NCBI GenBank assembly: GCA_000320545.1
Contig: ADNK01002290.1
Span: 124,001 to 188,000 of the forward strand
DNA: 64,000 bases
Source of the DNA: Bigelowiella natans CCMP2755
Taxonomy: Eukaryota > Cercozoa > Chlorarachniophyceae
Direction: 5' to 3'
The notes below the pieces were generated by a model. That model was not told the origin of the DNA. It ran no database searches and saw only the letters and a list, made by a program, of their open reading frames with translations. This document shows, in pieces, positions 14,505 through 26,489 of this stretch; the stretch's first letter is position 1, and each line of letters begins with the position of its first letter. The position numbers and the translations under genes were made by a program.

Positions 14505-16736
14505 TTGATCCGCACCAAGTTAGGGTGGATATACAGGTGTGCAGCATTGGGATTCTTCAACGTAGTGGTCCTGTTGTCCGCGTGCATATGTGTTGCGGCT
14601 CTTGTGCATAGAAGGGAACGCAACATTGTTTCAGCACCAGCTGCTAATCATAGAGTCAGCAGGCTATTCGCCTCACGCCTCATACCAACTCGAGTAAGTC
14701 TGCGTGCGAAAAGCTTCGAGAAAAATGTTTATAATGGACAAGATAGTGAGAGATACGATGTTCGTGGAGCTGGGAGAGGTGGTATGAGAAGAGGGGCATT
14801 TGGACAGCAGCAGCAGCATCAGCAGCAACGGGGTGCGGGTATCAGGCCAGGGAGGCTTCCCATTAGTAGTAAATACACCTACAAGAAGAATAAGAAGAAA
14901 GAAGGACGTAATAATAAATATGATCTTCAAAACCAATCACAGCAGCATAAACAGCAGCTAGGAAATGGTAATTGGCAGCGACAGAAGAGGAAGGGAGGGA
15001 AAAATAATAATAATAACAATAATAGCAGCAATAGAACTCCTCTGAGTGAACTGCCTCCACACGACCTACTCAAGATCCACACCGCTCAGATAAAGAAAGC
15101 CAAGAGTAGAGGTGAATGGCAACACGCTCTCCGTGCATACGAATGGCTTCTTAGCTGGGGCGTTAGCCCGGATAAGTTCGTTTACAATGCATTGATGACA
15201 GCTTTGGCCAACACAAATCCAAATAGAGCCCTTGGGATATACAACGAGATGGTGGAAGCATCCTTTACCCCGGATGCGACGAGCGCTAATGCAATTATTG
15301 CCGCCAAGGGCCGGTTAGGGCAATGGCAGTCTGCCTTGCAATTCTTTCGTCAATTCCTAGCCAAAGAGAGTGCGGAAATCAACCCGTTATCAGGGACTTT
15401 TGAAGGCGTTCGAGACTACAATGATTTTTCCGCATCGCCTCTAGAAGTGTTATACAATACCATCATCACTGCTTGCGGCCTGTCTGCAAAGTGGAGGCAA
15501 GCGACATCTTTGTTTCAAGAGCTCCAAGACATAGGTGGAACAATATCTGTTGTCTCTTACGGGGCGCTGTTAATATCTTACGAGAAAGCGCGGAAATGGA
15601 GAAAGGCAATCGAGATAATGAAGAATATGGAAGAGAAGGAGGGCATTATTCCGAATACTATTATCTACAATACAGTGATATTTGCGTGCGCCAGTTCGGG
15701 TGCTTGGCAAACATCCTTTGATGTTTATCGAACAATGCGGTCTAAGGGACTATCAACGGATGTTACTTATCTTGCTATGGTTCAAGGCGCAACAGAAGCG
15801 GGGGGGTGGCAGCAAGCCCTAAGTCAGCATTATTTCGATTTCAATGAGAGTGGAAGAAAGTCTTTGTAGTGCCAATACTCCTCCTCCTCCTCCTCCTCCT
15901 CCTCCTGCTACTACTACTACTACCACTACCACTACTACTATACTACGTATATTCTCATCCTGGTCATTATTCGTCACCACTGAAACGCCACAGAGAACAT
16001 GGAGCAAATTAGGGACAGCCGTTCACACACACACGCACATGAAAAACTGATTCTCCAAAATTTGAACATCAAGAAGCTTGTGTGTTTATTATGTGAATAA
16101 TCAACGTTAATATTATTACACTGTTATTTTTTTAAACATCAGGAATTGCTGACCACATGAGAGAAGATGGTATTAGGCCCAAGATAGAGATTTACAACGC
16201 AATTATGAATTCATGTGTGCAGACTGGAGACTGGTTCAGAGCACTTCAGATGCTAGAAATGATGGAAGAAGAAGCAGCAGCAGCAGCTCAAGAAGATGGT
16301 GTTACCACTAAAATTGTTGATGGAAGTGATAGTAGCGCGAATATTGTAAAGAAGGCGGAAGAAGGAGGTGATAACGTTCAAGCCGACGTTATCACGTACA
16401 ACACTGGACTGAACGCATGCGTATACATCAAGGATTGGAAACAAGCTGTTGATATATTCAACAGGATGGAAACAAGGCAAGTGAAACCAGACCTTGTGTC
16501 ATACAATACGCTCATGAAAGTCTTAGGTGACTCCAGCAAGCCTATTGCAGCTGAGGAGATTTTTAGGCAGCTACAAGACAGCGAGGAGCTAACTCCGGAC
16601 ATAATATCGTATAACACCCTTATTAAAGCATATGGAGATGCTGGAGACTGGGTGTCTGCGTTGGATTTATACAGAGGGCTGAGAGATAGTAATAGTAATG
16701 ATGATAATGATTATAATGATAACAGAAGAGGTGGCG

Positions 16737-16774
<38 letters not shown>

Positions 16775-18495
16775 CGTCGTAGCAGCAGCAGGAGCAAACA
16801 TAGTGTAATTGTCCCAGACTCCTTTACATATAACCAGCTGCTACAGCTTCTTGACTACGCATGCCAGCCAGATCCTGCATTAGAAGTCGCATCCGACATG
16901 GCACGCTCTGATGTGGAGCCTGACGGTTTTACCCTTTCCATTTTGGCCGCAGCGAGGTCCTTTGACACGTCGGTCATTGCAAAGGTTATCAGGGTGGATC
17001 CTGACGCATTCGAGTTCAAGGACCTGTACAATTACGTGGAAAAGATGATCACGAATCCAGACATGACGCACACAAAAACCTTACAAAACCCTCAGATCTT
17101 ATTTAATGCGCTCATTGGGGCTACGAGGAAGGACTGGGAAACCGCACGGTCTGTGATGGAAGATATGACAAAGTACAGCGTTAGCCCTGATGCTGTTACA
17201 TTCGATGCCTTGATAAACGTATATGTCCGGGCTGGACAATGGGCCAAGGCGCGGAAGGTTCTGCGAGAAATGCAGGCGATAAACGTGACTCCGAACGCAC
17301 TGACATTTTCTAACGTCATAAATGCATGCGTCTCACGGGGCCAATGGGCGAGAACCCTCAAAGAATTAGAGAGATCCCGGGGAGCATACCGATTCAACTT
17401 TCTCGCATATAACGTATTGATGGCAGCTTACTCGAATGCTGGTATGTTGGACGACGCTATTGAGATCTACGAAAAGATGGTTGAAGTCACTGCGCCCGTC
17501 AACGTAGTCGCATATGCTGCGTTTTTACGCGGTTGCGGGCGCATGTCGCAGTGGGAGGACGCGATCACTATTATGCATCATATGCGAGAAAGCTCAATCA
17601 AACCAAGCCCCTTCATTCAAAACCAATTGGTTCTTGGTAAGTTTGTTCCCTACTAAAACGTGCTAATGCGTAACCACACCTACTACTACTACTACTACTA
17701 TACTACTACTAATACGAATACTAATACTATACTAATACGATGCCTCACAAACAGTAGAACGTAGAAGGCCTGCATTACAAAGGATGTACTACAGCTTTAA
17801 GAATCTAAATATACATTTACTTACATAACAAAGGTATGGTTTATGACGGGGCTCTTCCAGAGGCAATGGAGGTTTTGGATCTTATGCGCCAAGAAAGCGC
17901 TCCAGTTTCTCCTCAAACTTTTCAAAGTGTTGCGCTACAATTGAGAGGCCTCTGTTTACTGCATAACATCGACAGCATCTCAGGAGTCGCTGAAGAGCAA
18001 GACTTGGAACCCCTTACGAACACCAGACCAGCAACATATGTAGAGGCACTCAGTAAGAAGTTGCAGGCTCGAGATATCTCAGAGGATCAGTGTGCTGACA
18101 TGGCTTCGGTATTTGAGAATTAGAACCATCATGATTTTTATCGTTTGTGTTCTACTGGCGATGTTTTTGATGTACTTGTAAAATTTAACCTTCTCCTCCT
18201 CAAATAATTTAGCTACTGGAAGAGATCAGCCTAGATAACCCTTGCGTAGCTCCACAGGATGATGATCTTGAGATTTGGGGCGGAGAAATTGAGTATGTTA
18301 AACAACCACCAATGATACTCACGTTTATTTTACATTAACGGCATGCAATTACACAAAATTGTGTACATGATGCAACGGTGCCGAACTAAACGTTTCGTTT
18401 CCAATCAAACTTTCAGGCAAGAGGACGTTTTACTTGAAGAAGAGGAAGATGAAATAAGTAATTTTGTTCGGTTTGTGAAGGCTGGTTTGCAATAG
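14505..18495 (+). CDS. Long pentatricopeptide repeat (PPR) protein, probably organellar
   Basis: Exons: up to 15822, 16143-17636, 17834-18108, 18213-18292 and 18417-18495, all in phase, giving about 1,080 residues. PPR proteins bind organellar RNA through paired helices. Many 35-residue units are visible, e.g. DKFVYNALMTALAN, EVLYNTIITACG, NTIIYNTVIFACASSGAWQT, ADVITYNTGLNACV and DIISYNTLIKAYGDAGDW. The N-terminus has a strong hydrophobic stretch (GFFNVVVLLSACICVAAL) followed by a Ser/Arg-rich region, which fits a bipartite plastid presequence. An Asn/Gln/Lys-rich linker precedes the repeats, and a poly-Ser tract encoded by (AGT)n interrupts them near 16740. The tail is acidic (LLEEEEDE). The start is unresolved: this frame opens at 14466 without an ATG, so a 5' exon is missing or there is a sequence error. 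The first intron uses a weak GTCAGC donor. Confidence 0.8.
15881..15945. repeat. (CTC)n/(CTA)n tract in PPR intron 1
   Basis: A CTC run (about 15879-15906) followed by CTA/CCA runs lies in the first PPR intron. A similar CTA tract occupies 17681-17710 in the intron after 17636. Confidence 0.85.
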
Positions 18496-19076
18496 AGATG
18501 TGATTGACACGTAGATTTAAGCGAGTGAATCAAGATTGTCTCAGAAACATCAAACGACGATGTCTCAACGCACCAATCTAGCAATGCCTGCATGCTAGCA
18601 TGTGCTACTGCTGCAGTAGCACACTGCCATCATTGCATCCCTCAATGCTGTCACATCGCCTCATGCAGGACGTCTTTGAACATGCGCTAGCTAGCATGCG
18701 TCGCACCATTGGCGACGATCGCGCTGATTTTGCTGTCATCACTTGCACATCACACAATCATTGGCTAGCTAGTTGGCATCGCATCGCACTCGTAGCTGCA
18801 CTGCTGCTGTGGCGCTATCCATATCTAGCCATGCTATGCTTGCTAGCATGGCTAGTGTGAATATAATGTAGTCTGTTTAGCAGCGCTATTGTCTAGCTAG
18901 CTAGCTGTGGCGCTACCCATGCTAGCATTCGGCCTTTTGCTATAGCTAGACGAATGCGGATGCGACGTTGTTTCGTTGTTTGCACATGTTTATGCATGAG
19001 AGATGGACAGATTGCGTTTCACGTGATTATCGTGGACTCATCCCACTGGTCTAGACTACAATGCAGTAAATCGTAC
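18496..19076. other. Convergent spacer rich in CTAG/GCTAGC/TGCATG words
   Basis: No gene. GCTAGCTAGC (near 18688), GGCTAGCTAG (near 18764) and CTAGCTAGCTAGC (18892-18904) stand out, with GCATGC and CTGCTGC words. A plus frame at 18600-18860 is a by-product of this texture: it has no homology signal I recognise and lies tail-to-tail between two solid genes. Confidence 0.7.
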
Positions 19077-20841
19077 TCACAGCGCGTCTCTAGCACACTG
19101 CCGCACAGAAACTTCAGTGGATGCCGGTCCAGGATCACACGGTTTTTCATCGTCATCAATTTCTTTAAGCCATTCTGGACGAAGAGCGAAGTCTTCTTCA
19201 ATTCGCTGGTGCCTAAAAAACAACTTTTTGTCTCCATATTGGCTAGTTTGACATTTACTTGCGGTCTCAACTACACCAACATGTTCCAACTCTGCTTTCG
19301 GCGATGCCTTAGCATGCAGTGTGTAGATTAGTGACCGTTCCGGTATTTTAGAATATTCTTTCATCAGTTCATCAACTGTAACAGGTATGTTTGGGGGGAA
19401 ATGTATATTTCCAGGTTCAAGGTGAATAATCCAGGGGAAAATAGGTTCAGCAGCTTTCGTTCCATTTTGGCTCCACGTGCAAAGATCTGAGTGTCCAAGC
19501 TTATTGATGCAATTTGTTGCTTGATTAAACTTCTGCCCCCCAACCCATTGTTTGAAGTTCTCCACTTGATTTACATGAGTACTCTGGTTAATGAAATGAT
19601 CCCATCCCAATCCTTTGCTCGAGACCTTATGAAGAGTGAGCAGGTTTGCCGAGTGAACACCCTGAAAAGGTAATAGAAGACAAACTTGAAAATAATAAAA
19701 TGATACTATAGGGATTCTAACCATTTTATTGTCATATACCGTTCTCATGAATTTGAAAGAATTTCCGGGCACTATGCCATCAGGTTTCATCTTTATTGCG
19801 CTTCCCATTCTAATAAAGCCCTCTGAAATTTCTCCAGCGGCTAAAATTCCAGTGTATGGACTATTTGCAGAAATTCGCAGTCTTACACGGCAAACAGATC
19901 CCACACCGTGAAGAACTTTTTTCCTTCCATGCGGAAGATGATCCCATTGATTGTCAAAAGATGTTTGGACTGATTCTACCAGAAGATACTCTGGTTTCGG
20001 AAAATCTCCACGAGTGTCATTCTCAGTAAGTTTCTTCCACAGTGAACGACTTTTTGTTTGCCAAGTTTGCTTCTCGTAATTTTCATTTGAGAGATAGTGA
20101 CAGTAATCGTAGGTTTGGAATGGGGGTATCATAGTAGAGATCCCACAGCCATTTTCTGTGTAGCACCTACGAGTAAACATTCACATGAACATGAACTATC
20201 GTAATCTTTAGAATATTAATATACCAATCGCATCGAAATAAAACGCCGTCTAAGATACAAAACAAATAATATGATGAGAACGAAACCTGAGAATTGAAGA
20301 AGTTTGTGCTGCAATCTACATTCATTCAAATCTACTTAATGAAATTTACCGTGTGCTCCGCAATTGCTCTTGCATTTGCATCCTTTTAAAGTTGTCGGTT
20401 CTGTGTATTGTCTAGTACAGAAATATATCATGAGATAACAAAATAGTGAAATGAATTGCGTTAGATGAATTCATTTTTTTTTTAGTTCTGAATACATACT
20501 CTATGTATTGAGGGCATGATCCTGATACATCTGCATCTTCGAGATGGCATTCATCCATAAAACCATCGTTATTTAAATCTTTTGACGCTGTTTGATCAAT
20601 CTGCTCAAGAGCGAAGGCACCGCTACACACATGCCCAATCGAACATGAACTCACTGTTACCGTGGTTAAACATGTTCATGATGAAAAAGTATTGTTTTTT
20701 AACACACTTCAAGTTTTACAACATGATATCTAAAGAGTTGCTAATAATTTATGTTTTTCCATACCCATACTTGGCAACCACTGCAACCACTATGAGGAGG
20801 GCAACCATAAATGAGGTGTTGCTGATTGTAAAAGTTTTCAT
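19077..20841 (-). CDS. Secreted Cys-rich protein with catalase-like-fold domain
   Basis: Six exons join in phase to 438 residues: 20765-20841, 20500-20622, 20350-20411, 20225-20249 (a 25-nt microexon), 19722-20166 and 19077-19661. The N-terminus is a signal peptide (SFMVALLIVVAVVA). Next come an acidic DLNNDGFMDEC motif resembling a calcium-binding loop, a Cys block (CKCKSNCG) and DWCYTENGCG, where the microexon supplies most of the first half. The main domain has VCRVRLRISANSPYTGIL, GFIRMGSA, PGNSFKFMR and SANLLTLHK. This pattern matches, to my recollection, uncharacterised proteins of marine protists and fungi placed near the heme catalase-like fold. The heme-binding and catalytic residues of true catalases are not recognisable, so enzymatic activity is not claimed. 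The protein is probably secreted or vacuolar. Confidence 0.6.
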
Positions 20842-21700
20842 TTTGGCCAGTGATCACTTGTCCGAGTCACTCCAAATGATCCGAACTTCTCGTAAATCTA
20901 AAATTTGAATGAAGTTGAAGATCAAATGCATCCTCTCTCAGCCCAAAGTCCCACGGTAAAACTCATGTTGTGTAGCATGACACGGGAGGGGAGTCAACTA
21001 GGTCGGAAGCATCATCAAGCAAAAGGTCACACTTCAAATCAGAATTGGCCAAAAAATGATGTCGCAGTCGCAAAAACCACAGGTTTTGGTCCAGAATTAC
21101 CATTTGAAACTGGCGCCTCTCTTCCATCATTTGCTTTTTTTATTCTCGGAAATCATTCATTTCAAAGACAAGGGCATGGATATGTGAAGTTGCGACTTAC
21201 ATAAAATAAGCAATTCGGTTAATTTCCGACTAGAACAAGCTTACATGGGCAGAATGTTAGCACTGAAAATGTTAGTACCTGCGTGAGGGCGTAATAAAAA
21301 ATTCTTGGTCGCTGCATCATAACTGTTGCGTAGGGGGGGGGTTTCGGATTCAGTACGTTTCGGATTCAGTACAGAGTGAAACGAAGTTGTAATTTTACCA
21401 AGGACGAAAATTGATAAATACAGAATACATAAATCATGGCTCTTTTTTTGCAAGAATTAAATGCTCAATCAGCAAGGAAATCACACAGATTTCATCACAA
21501 CATTTCATCAATGTATTCTTTGTTACAATTAGATTTCATAATATGAATTGTCGAATTAAATATGTACCATGCAAGGGTACGCATCTACTTCACATTTTCA
21601 CATATGTGCGAGTGTTCTGGGAACGTGATTCGCTGGCTAGTAATACCATGATGGTAATTTGATGGCCATCATTTCATTTTTGCAGCCGCAAATACATAAC
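20842..21700. other. Divergent spacer between catalase-like and TPR genes
   Basis: No convincing gene. It contains a short imperfect direct repeat (TTTCGGATTCAGTACG / TTTCGGATTCAGTACA at about 21343 and 21358) after a G run at 21333. The plus frame at 20905-21204 starts inside the presumed promoter, has no family features, and is not called. Confidence 0.6.
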
Positions 21701-24101
21701 ATGAATACTTCGGTCACGGTGTCCGAAGAGCCTCCCGATACCGAAGGTACAGGTAAGAGTGCCTTTGTTTGGATTCGTGGGAGAATATTGATCTCTTATT
21801 ATTTCAATAGGAAAAACTAATCGATCATCTGGAGATGCTTCTACGAACACGGAAAGAAAATCGATCTCTTCACCAGCAACACTCGGCAAAAACGAGGCGG
21901 CGGCACTCCTTGTATATTGACTTTATTACTTACATCAAGCTAGAATCACATCCAACTAATTCCTACCAGGCACAGATTGGTCGGCCACAGGTGACAAATC
22001 CTGTTCTACAGAAAGATATTCAGAAAACCGTACAAAAGCCCAAAGTGATAGTTGGCGTTCGTCCGGAACTCAAGAAAGCCTTGGAATTAATGAGAAACCT
22101 GAAGTTTCATGTACAATTTTCAACAAAATTCAAATAAAAGAGGATTAAATATTATCGTGTTTCAGGAGGCAATTCTAAGTCTAAGGTCATACATTATTCC
22201 TTTGTGTGGAGATGAAAGTGGAGGTTCAAAATCTATAAGCAAAGGCAACGAAGCAGAAAGAGCAGCACAGGCCCTCGAAAGTTTATCCAAGATTCCTTCG
22301 AATCTGGCCAGCGAAAAACATTTGCTCCTTGCAATTTGCTATCTAATGGTAATTTTCTTCATGTCACAAATTGAAAAATGTTGTTGCAACACGATAGATT
22401 GACACAAATTACCTATGTACTGGTGAACTATCCTTATTTTTGACAGAGGGATCAACATCAAAATGCATTCACCTGTTTCAAGAAGGTCGGGACAGAGCAA
22501 TTAGAGACAGAGCAATTAGATAGTGATATCCTTAATTTATAAAATTTAATCTCAGTGCCATGGTGCAATGAATGTAAACAAGAACGAGAAGGCATTATTT
22601 TGGTACTCACTAGGCCTGCTTTACTTCGGTGATTTCAAAATTAATTCCAGAAATTGGCACATGGTGTGATAATAAGAGACCATAAAACTAATTAACAGAA
22701 AATAATTCTCATGCAAGCGCGGAAGCTGCATTTCGGGCGTGTGAGGATACTAAGTGCAAATTTCTCAATCAGTCAGAGCTCAAATTTAGAATTGCTATGA
22801 GTTGCAAGCACCTAAAAAAATTCCCAGCAGCCAAAAAAATTCTTGACGGATTGGTGAAAAATCCACCTTTGCCTTTGGCCTCTGAAGACATTTTATTTCA
22901 TATTGGTCACATTCAACAGCTTTCTGGTCTATGTCAGCAGGCTCTGCAGATTTATAACAGGATTCTTAAAACTAATCCCAAGCACGCGACGACACTTCGA
23001 CAAATGGCGTGGGTAAAGGATATTTTGAATGATGAGTTGAGTAATGATTTATAGTATGTATTTTTACAGTTTCTCATTTCAGAAAACAAACAAGAAACTC
23101 TGACAGAGGAGGATTATCGTTCTGTGTTAAAATATCTGGACAAAGCGCTGGATTGTTGCCCCAATGATCCACGCACCTTCTACGTATATTGTCGCTCTCA
23201 TCTGGCAATGAAGAGTTATAACAAAACCTACACTGCAATTAAGAAAGCCCTTACTTTAGACCCTATGAATCCGACTTATTGGTTTTTTTTTGGGGTGGCG
23301 TGCTTTGAGAGGAACCTATATATGAAGGCCCTAAATGCATACCTAAGGGTAGTGCATCTGATGCCATCGTTTCCTAACATATGGGTCAATGTTGCAAAGC
23401 TCTATCAGTTGTATAATCAAACAGAAGATGCCCTTCTAGCTTATCAACAAGCTCAGAAGTTTAGTGATAATCCGCAAATTACAAACCAAATATCATGGGT
23501 AGTATTTTCTATGATAAACAGATGTGTTATTTCTGAAACATATAATCATAACAGCTCAGGAAACAACTTGAAATAATGAAGCAAAGTAGGAAGAAGGACC
23601 CAAATATTGTTGGCGGGAGGGTTCCTTCACTAAAACCGATGAGCACTGTTTCATCAGAGATAAACCCGCGTTCCTTTAATAATAAAAATTCTCGAACTTG
23701 GATACAACAAGATCGGGGGGCTAAGCGCAAAGGACTATCCCGAAGTGGGAGACCGTCTAATGCTCGTCAAGGCAAGAACTAATTCACGTAGTTTATTTGT
23801 ATTGCTAATGCTGATATGCTGATTGGAATTTGTAGGAAATAATACTAAGAGAAGTGTCTCTGACCATCGACAGAATAATAGAACGGTGATGACGGTGAAA
23901 ATTTCGATGTTTAAAACATTACAGAAACAAATACATTGTGGATGAATTTTTTTGGTGCAGATCACGGAAAATGCTGCATCCTTCCCATTGGGGAGAGTCT
24001 ACGGCGGCACTGGTTATAAAGAGATGCATTTATTTCCACCGCGCCAAAATTTAATATCGGAAGCTAATTCTAAGAGAAAGCTTGATGAAAAGCCCATCTG
24101 A
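21701..24101 (+). CDS. Cyc8/Ssn6 (UTX-type) TPR co-repressor-like protein
   Basis: Eleven exons close in phase to 584 residues: 21701-21752, 21811-21911, 21970-22110, 22166-22348, 22447-22485, 22556-22628, 22699-23040, 23083-23498, 23555-23771, 23836-23885 and 23961-24101. TPR units dominate residues 120-440: KALFWYSLGLLYFE, KHLKKFPAAKKILD, LFHIGHIQQLSGLCQQALQI, VLKYLDKALDCCPNDPRTFY, YWFFFGVACFERNLYMKALN and NIWVNVAKLYQLYNQTEDAL. The order and wording resemble the tandem TPR of yeast Cyc8/Ssn6 and animal UTX/UTY, which scaffold transcriptional repression with Tup1-type partners in the nucleus. The C-terminus is basic and disordered (KQSRKKD, AKRKGLSRSGRP, SKRKLDEK). The intron after 23771 has a GC donor (GCAAGA); reading through it instead stops after two more codons. 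Other TPR scaffolds remain possible. Confidence 0.75.
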
Positions 24102-25430
24102 GTTGCATACTAACTTTCTTGGATCAAATTAGCTAGTGAGGTTTGCTGCAAAATGCTTTTTTCACATGCATGCAAGCTCCAATTATTTTGAAGATGCGAA
24201 ATTGCGATGTTACACGATTCCGCTGGGCAGCGAATGCGATTGCATGCTTGCAATCCTAGAATCTATGTGAATCTAGAAATGGCGATGACTCAATTTCGAT
24301 GCCATGTGTGCTTATAGACGGATGTGATGAATGCTGTGTTGAATTTTTTAATTGTCATATTTGGCGGCGCTAGTGTGCATGGACTTAACTAGTTAAGTCT
24401 GCACATGCACACACAGACGTGCTGTAGTGTGCAAGACGGATGCAATGAATTGAATCAAATTTGTTCAATGGTCATCCTCATGTAGCTGTGCAATGCAACG
24501 GCTACAGCGCTAATGTTGAATCTGTTGGTCTCCGCTACCTAGCCATGATGTGTTTCATGCAACACGTGCTAGCGTGTGTGCACGCGTAAAACCACATGTG
24601 CCGCGCTAGCGCGGCTGTCTAGCTGTGGTGGCTACCAGGCCGCCTACAATACGTGCTAGCCATCACAGACACAGCAATGCACTATGTACATAGACACAGC
24701 AACACACTACACATATCATGTACATTGTGTATTGCATGTCCATCATAGCTGTCGTGCAAATGAAGCCATGGAGGCATGGCTCGCATCGCACGCATCGCAT
24801 CCTACCATTTGGGCATGCGTGAGCATGCTAGCTTGGCACTGGCGGCACTGCAGAACAGCAACAATTCTAGAATTAGAGCTGATGACAGAGAAGACAGAGA
24901 TCAAGAACAATGGATGGAAGGTGTAGCATCATGCAAGTGGATGGAACATTGACTAAGAAGTGACAAACTTGCAAGGAGAGCCAGGATCGAGGCTGAACAC
25001 ATGCGCACGTGCACGCGCAGCAGCGTGCGACAACGCGCGGCGCTGATGAGCAAGCGCAAACTAGACAATTAATGCAAGAAAGGTCTGGTTGCAAGCTTAA
25101 CATCACGTCATTTTGACTCTCCACGACGAGTGTTTTGAGGTGCACGTTTCTGATGTGGGCATTTCTGCAATGTGTTGACTATCAAATTCACATTTTATAT
25201 CCTCGGTAGCGTCAACAAAGTTGACATGTGTACTGTGTGCAATCTCAAGTGCTCTCCGATCATGCTAGTAAGCTTGTAGCACGATTAAAAGATCCAAGAC
25301 TCTTTCTAAACACGTTGCTATAGACAGAGTGTTCTCCAACTAATTTTAAAACGAAGGTTTGATGTCATTAGCATATAAAATCTTGCTTTGAGGTATCATC
25401 GTCACTGCTGCTATTCGACTGCTGTTGCTT
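24102..25430. other. Long convergent spacer with CTAG-rich texture and dispersed repeat A
   Basis: No gene. CTAG/GCTAGC/CATGC words are frequent from about 24360 to 24850, and dispersed repeat A copy 2 lies at 24433-24505. Plus and minus frames at 24684-25145 overlap this texture, have Cys/Ala/His-rich odd composition, and are not called. Confidence 0.65.
24433..24505. repeat. Dispersed repeat A, copy 2
   Basis: Same orientation as the copy at 3128-3196. Differences are mostly transitions (ATAGTTATCC against ATGGTCATCC). A third, shorter, weaker echo with GACGGATGTGATGAAT begins near 24318. Confidence 0.7.
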
Positions 25431-26489
25431 TCACTGCCCTTTAGCATCGGGCCTCGATGCCTCATATAATTCTGAGTTGTTATTTTCATTTATCAACTTA
25501 TTGTCGTCAATTTCCCCGTTTCTTCTCCTAACCATAGCCCTTAACAACTCGTCGAACATCTCATTTATTTGCACGTTGGATGCAACGGATCCAGTAAATC
25601 CAGAGTTCAGCTTTAGTAGCCTCACAGTCGCATCAACTTCAAATTCAACCCTTTTTCTATCCTCAGCTTCAAGTAGATCCATTTTATTTGCGAATATTAC
25701 GACGGGAAGATTTCGTACAAAGTCAAAAACTTCCGCGCCAGCCATGCTTTTGTCATTCGCCCCCCCCTTTTCCTCGAGAATTCCAGGGGTTTGACTCAAA
25801 CCATCTTTTGAGCTAGCTTTCAGTACTTCTCCATCCCCATCTCCTTCCACTTGGGGCTCGTTTTTGTCCCCATCGCCATCTTCGTTTTGACCTTTTGAAT
25901 CTTGAGGTTCTTTATTTTTCTTATCTTTCCCATCCCTTCCTTCGGTTTCTAGATTCGCATCTGGCGACGTATCCGATGACAATACTTCAGCTTGTTTTTC
26001 TCGATTGCTTTTCGACACCATTCTTTTCATCTTATGTCGTAGCGCTACTATTGATCCTTCTTTCGAACCATCGACCATTATGACTGCCCCATCAGCATTT
26101 TTAGCGAATTCCTTTTGATACTGAACGATGGAGTCTGCTGGAATATCCCTACATTGTAAAAATTAATAAGTATCTATATCATTATCGAAATACTTGCTCT
26201 TTTATTTCAATTGCTTTAAGTGCTACCACAGTTCGATGGAATAGTGCTTCTCAAATCTGAGAAATTTGACTCCGACTGCTGGTTCCGCACCCTTTACACC
26301 AGAAAGTACGCTAGAGTGGTCGTATGTTCCTCTGATATATCTCGTAAGAAGGCATGTTTTCCCACATGCGGCTTCGCCAAGAACAAGAACCTTTATTCGA
26401 ATTACAACAATTTAGTACATTTGCGGCTATTTCCCCCCGAATACATTGCTAGCATCTAAAACCTTGAATCGTTGCTTATCACGGATCAT
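25431..26489 (-). CDS. Divergent Rab32-like small GTPase with acidic insertion, not prenylated
   Basis: Three exons in phase give 302 residues: 26463-26489, 26227-26390 and 25431-26148. The fold is clear: FKVLVLGEAACGKTCLL contains the P-loop GEAACGKT, then GVKFLRF (switch I strand), ELWDIPADS, GAVIMVDGS, VVIFANKMDLLE (NKxD nucleotide motif) and FTGSVAS. FKVLVLGE and WDI resemble Rab32/38 (WDIAGQ). Three oddities are visible. The G3 motif reads DIPA, lacking the glycine and catalytic Gln of DTAGQ. About 100 acidic/Gly/Lys residues (GDGDKNEPQVEGDGDGE) are inserted between helix 3 and strand 5. The C-terminus (SRPDAKGQ) has no cysteine for prenylation. It probably binds nucleotide but hydrolyses GTP poorly and is not lipid-anchored in the usual way; this is inference. 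The ATG at 26489 is the nearest in frame, and the first intron has a weak GTTTTA donor. Confidence 0.75.

Noticed and set aside
14505-14540. Tiny 18-nt intron (GTTAGG to ACAG) joining the ATG at 14468 to the PPR frame
   Set aside because: Removing it does not bring the ATG into the PPR frame, and no other intron in the window is near this size.
18600-18860. Plus-strand frame of 86 codons
   Set aside because: Lies wholly in the CTAG-rich convergent spacer and has composition set by repeated GCTAGC/GCATGC words.
24684-25145. Short frames on both strands
   Set aside because: Same spacer texture and odd Cys/His/Ala content; located between two genes that end convergently.
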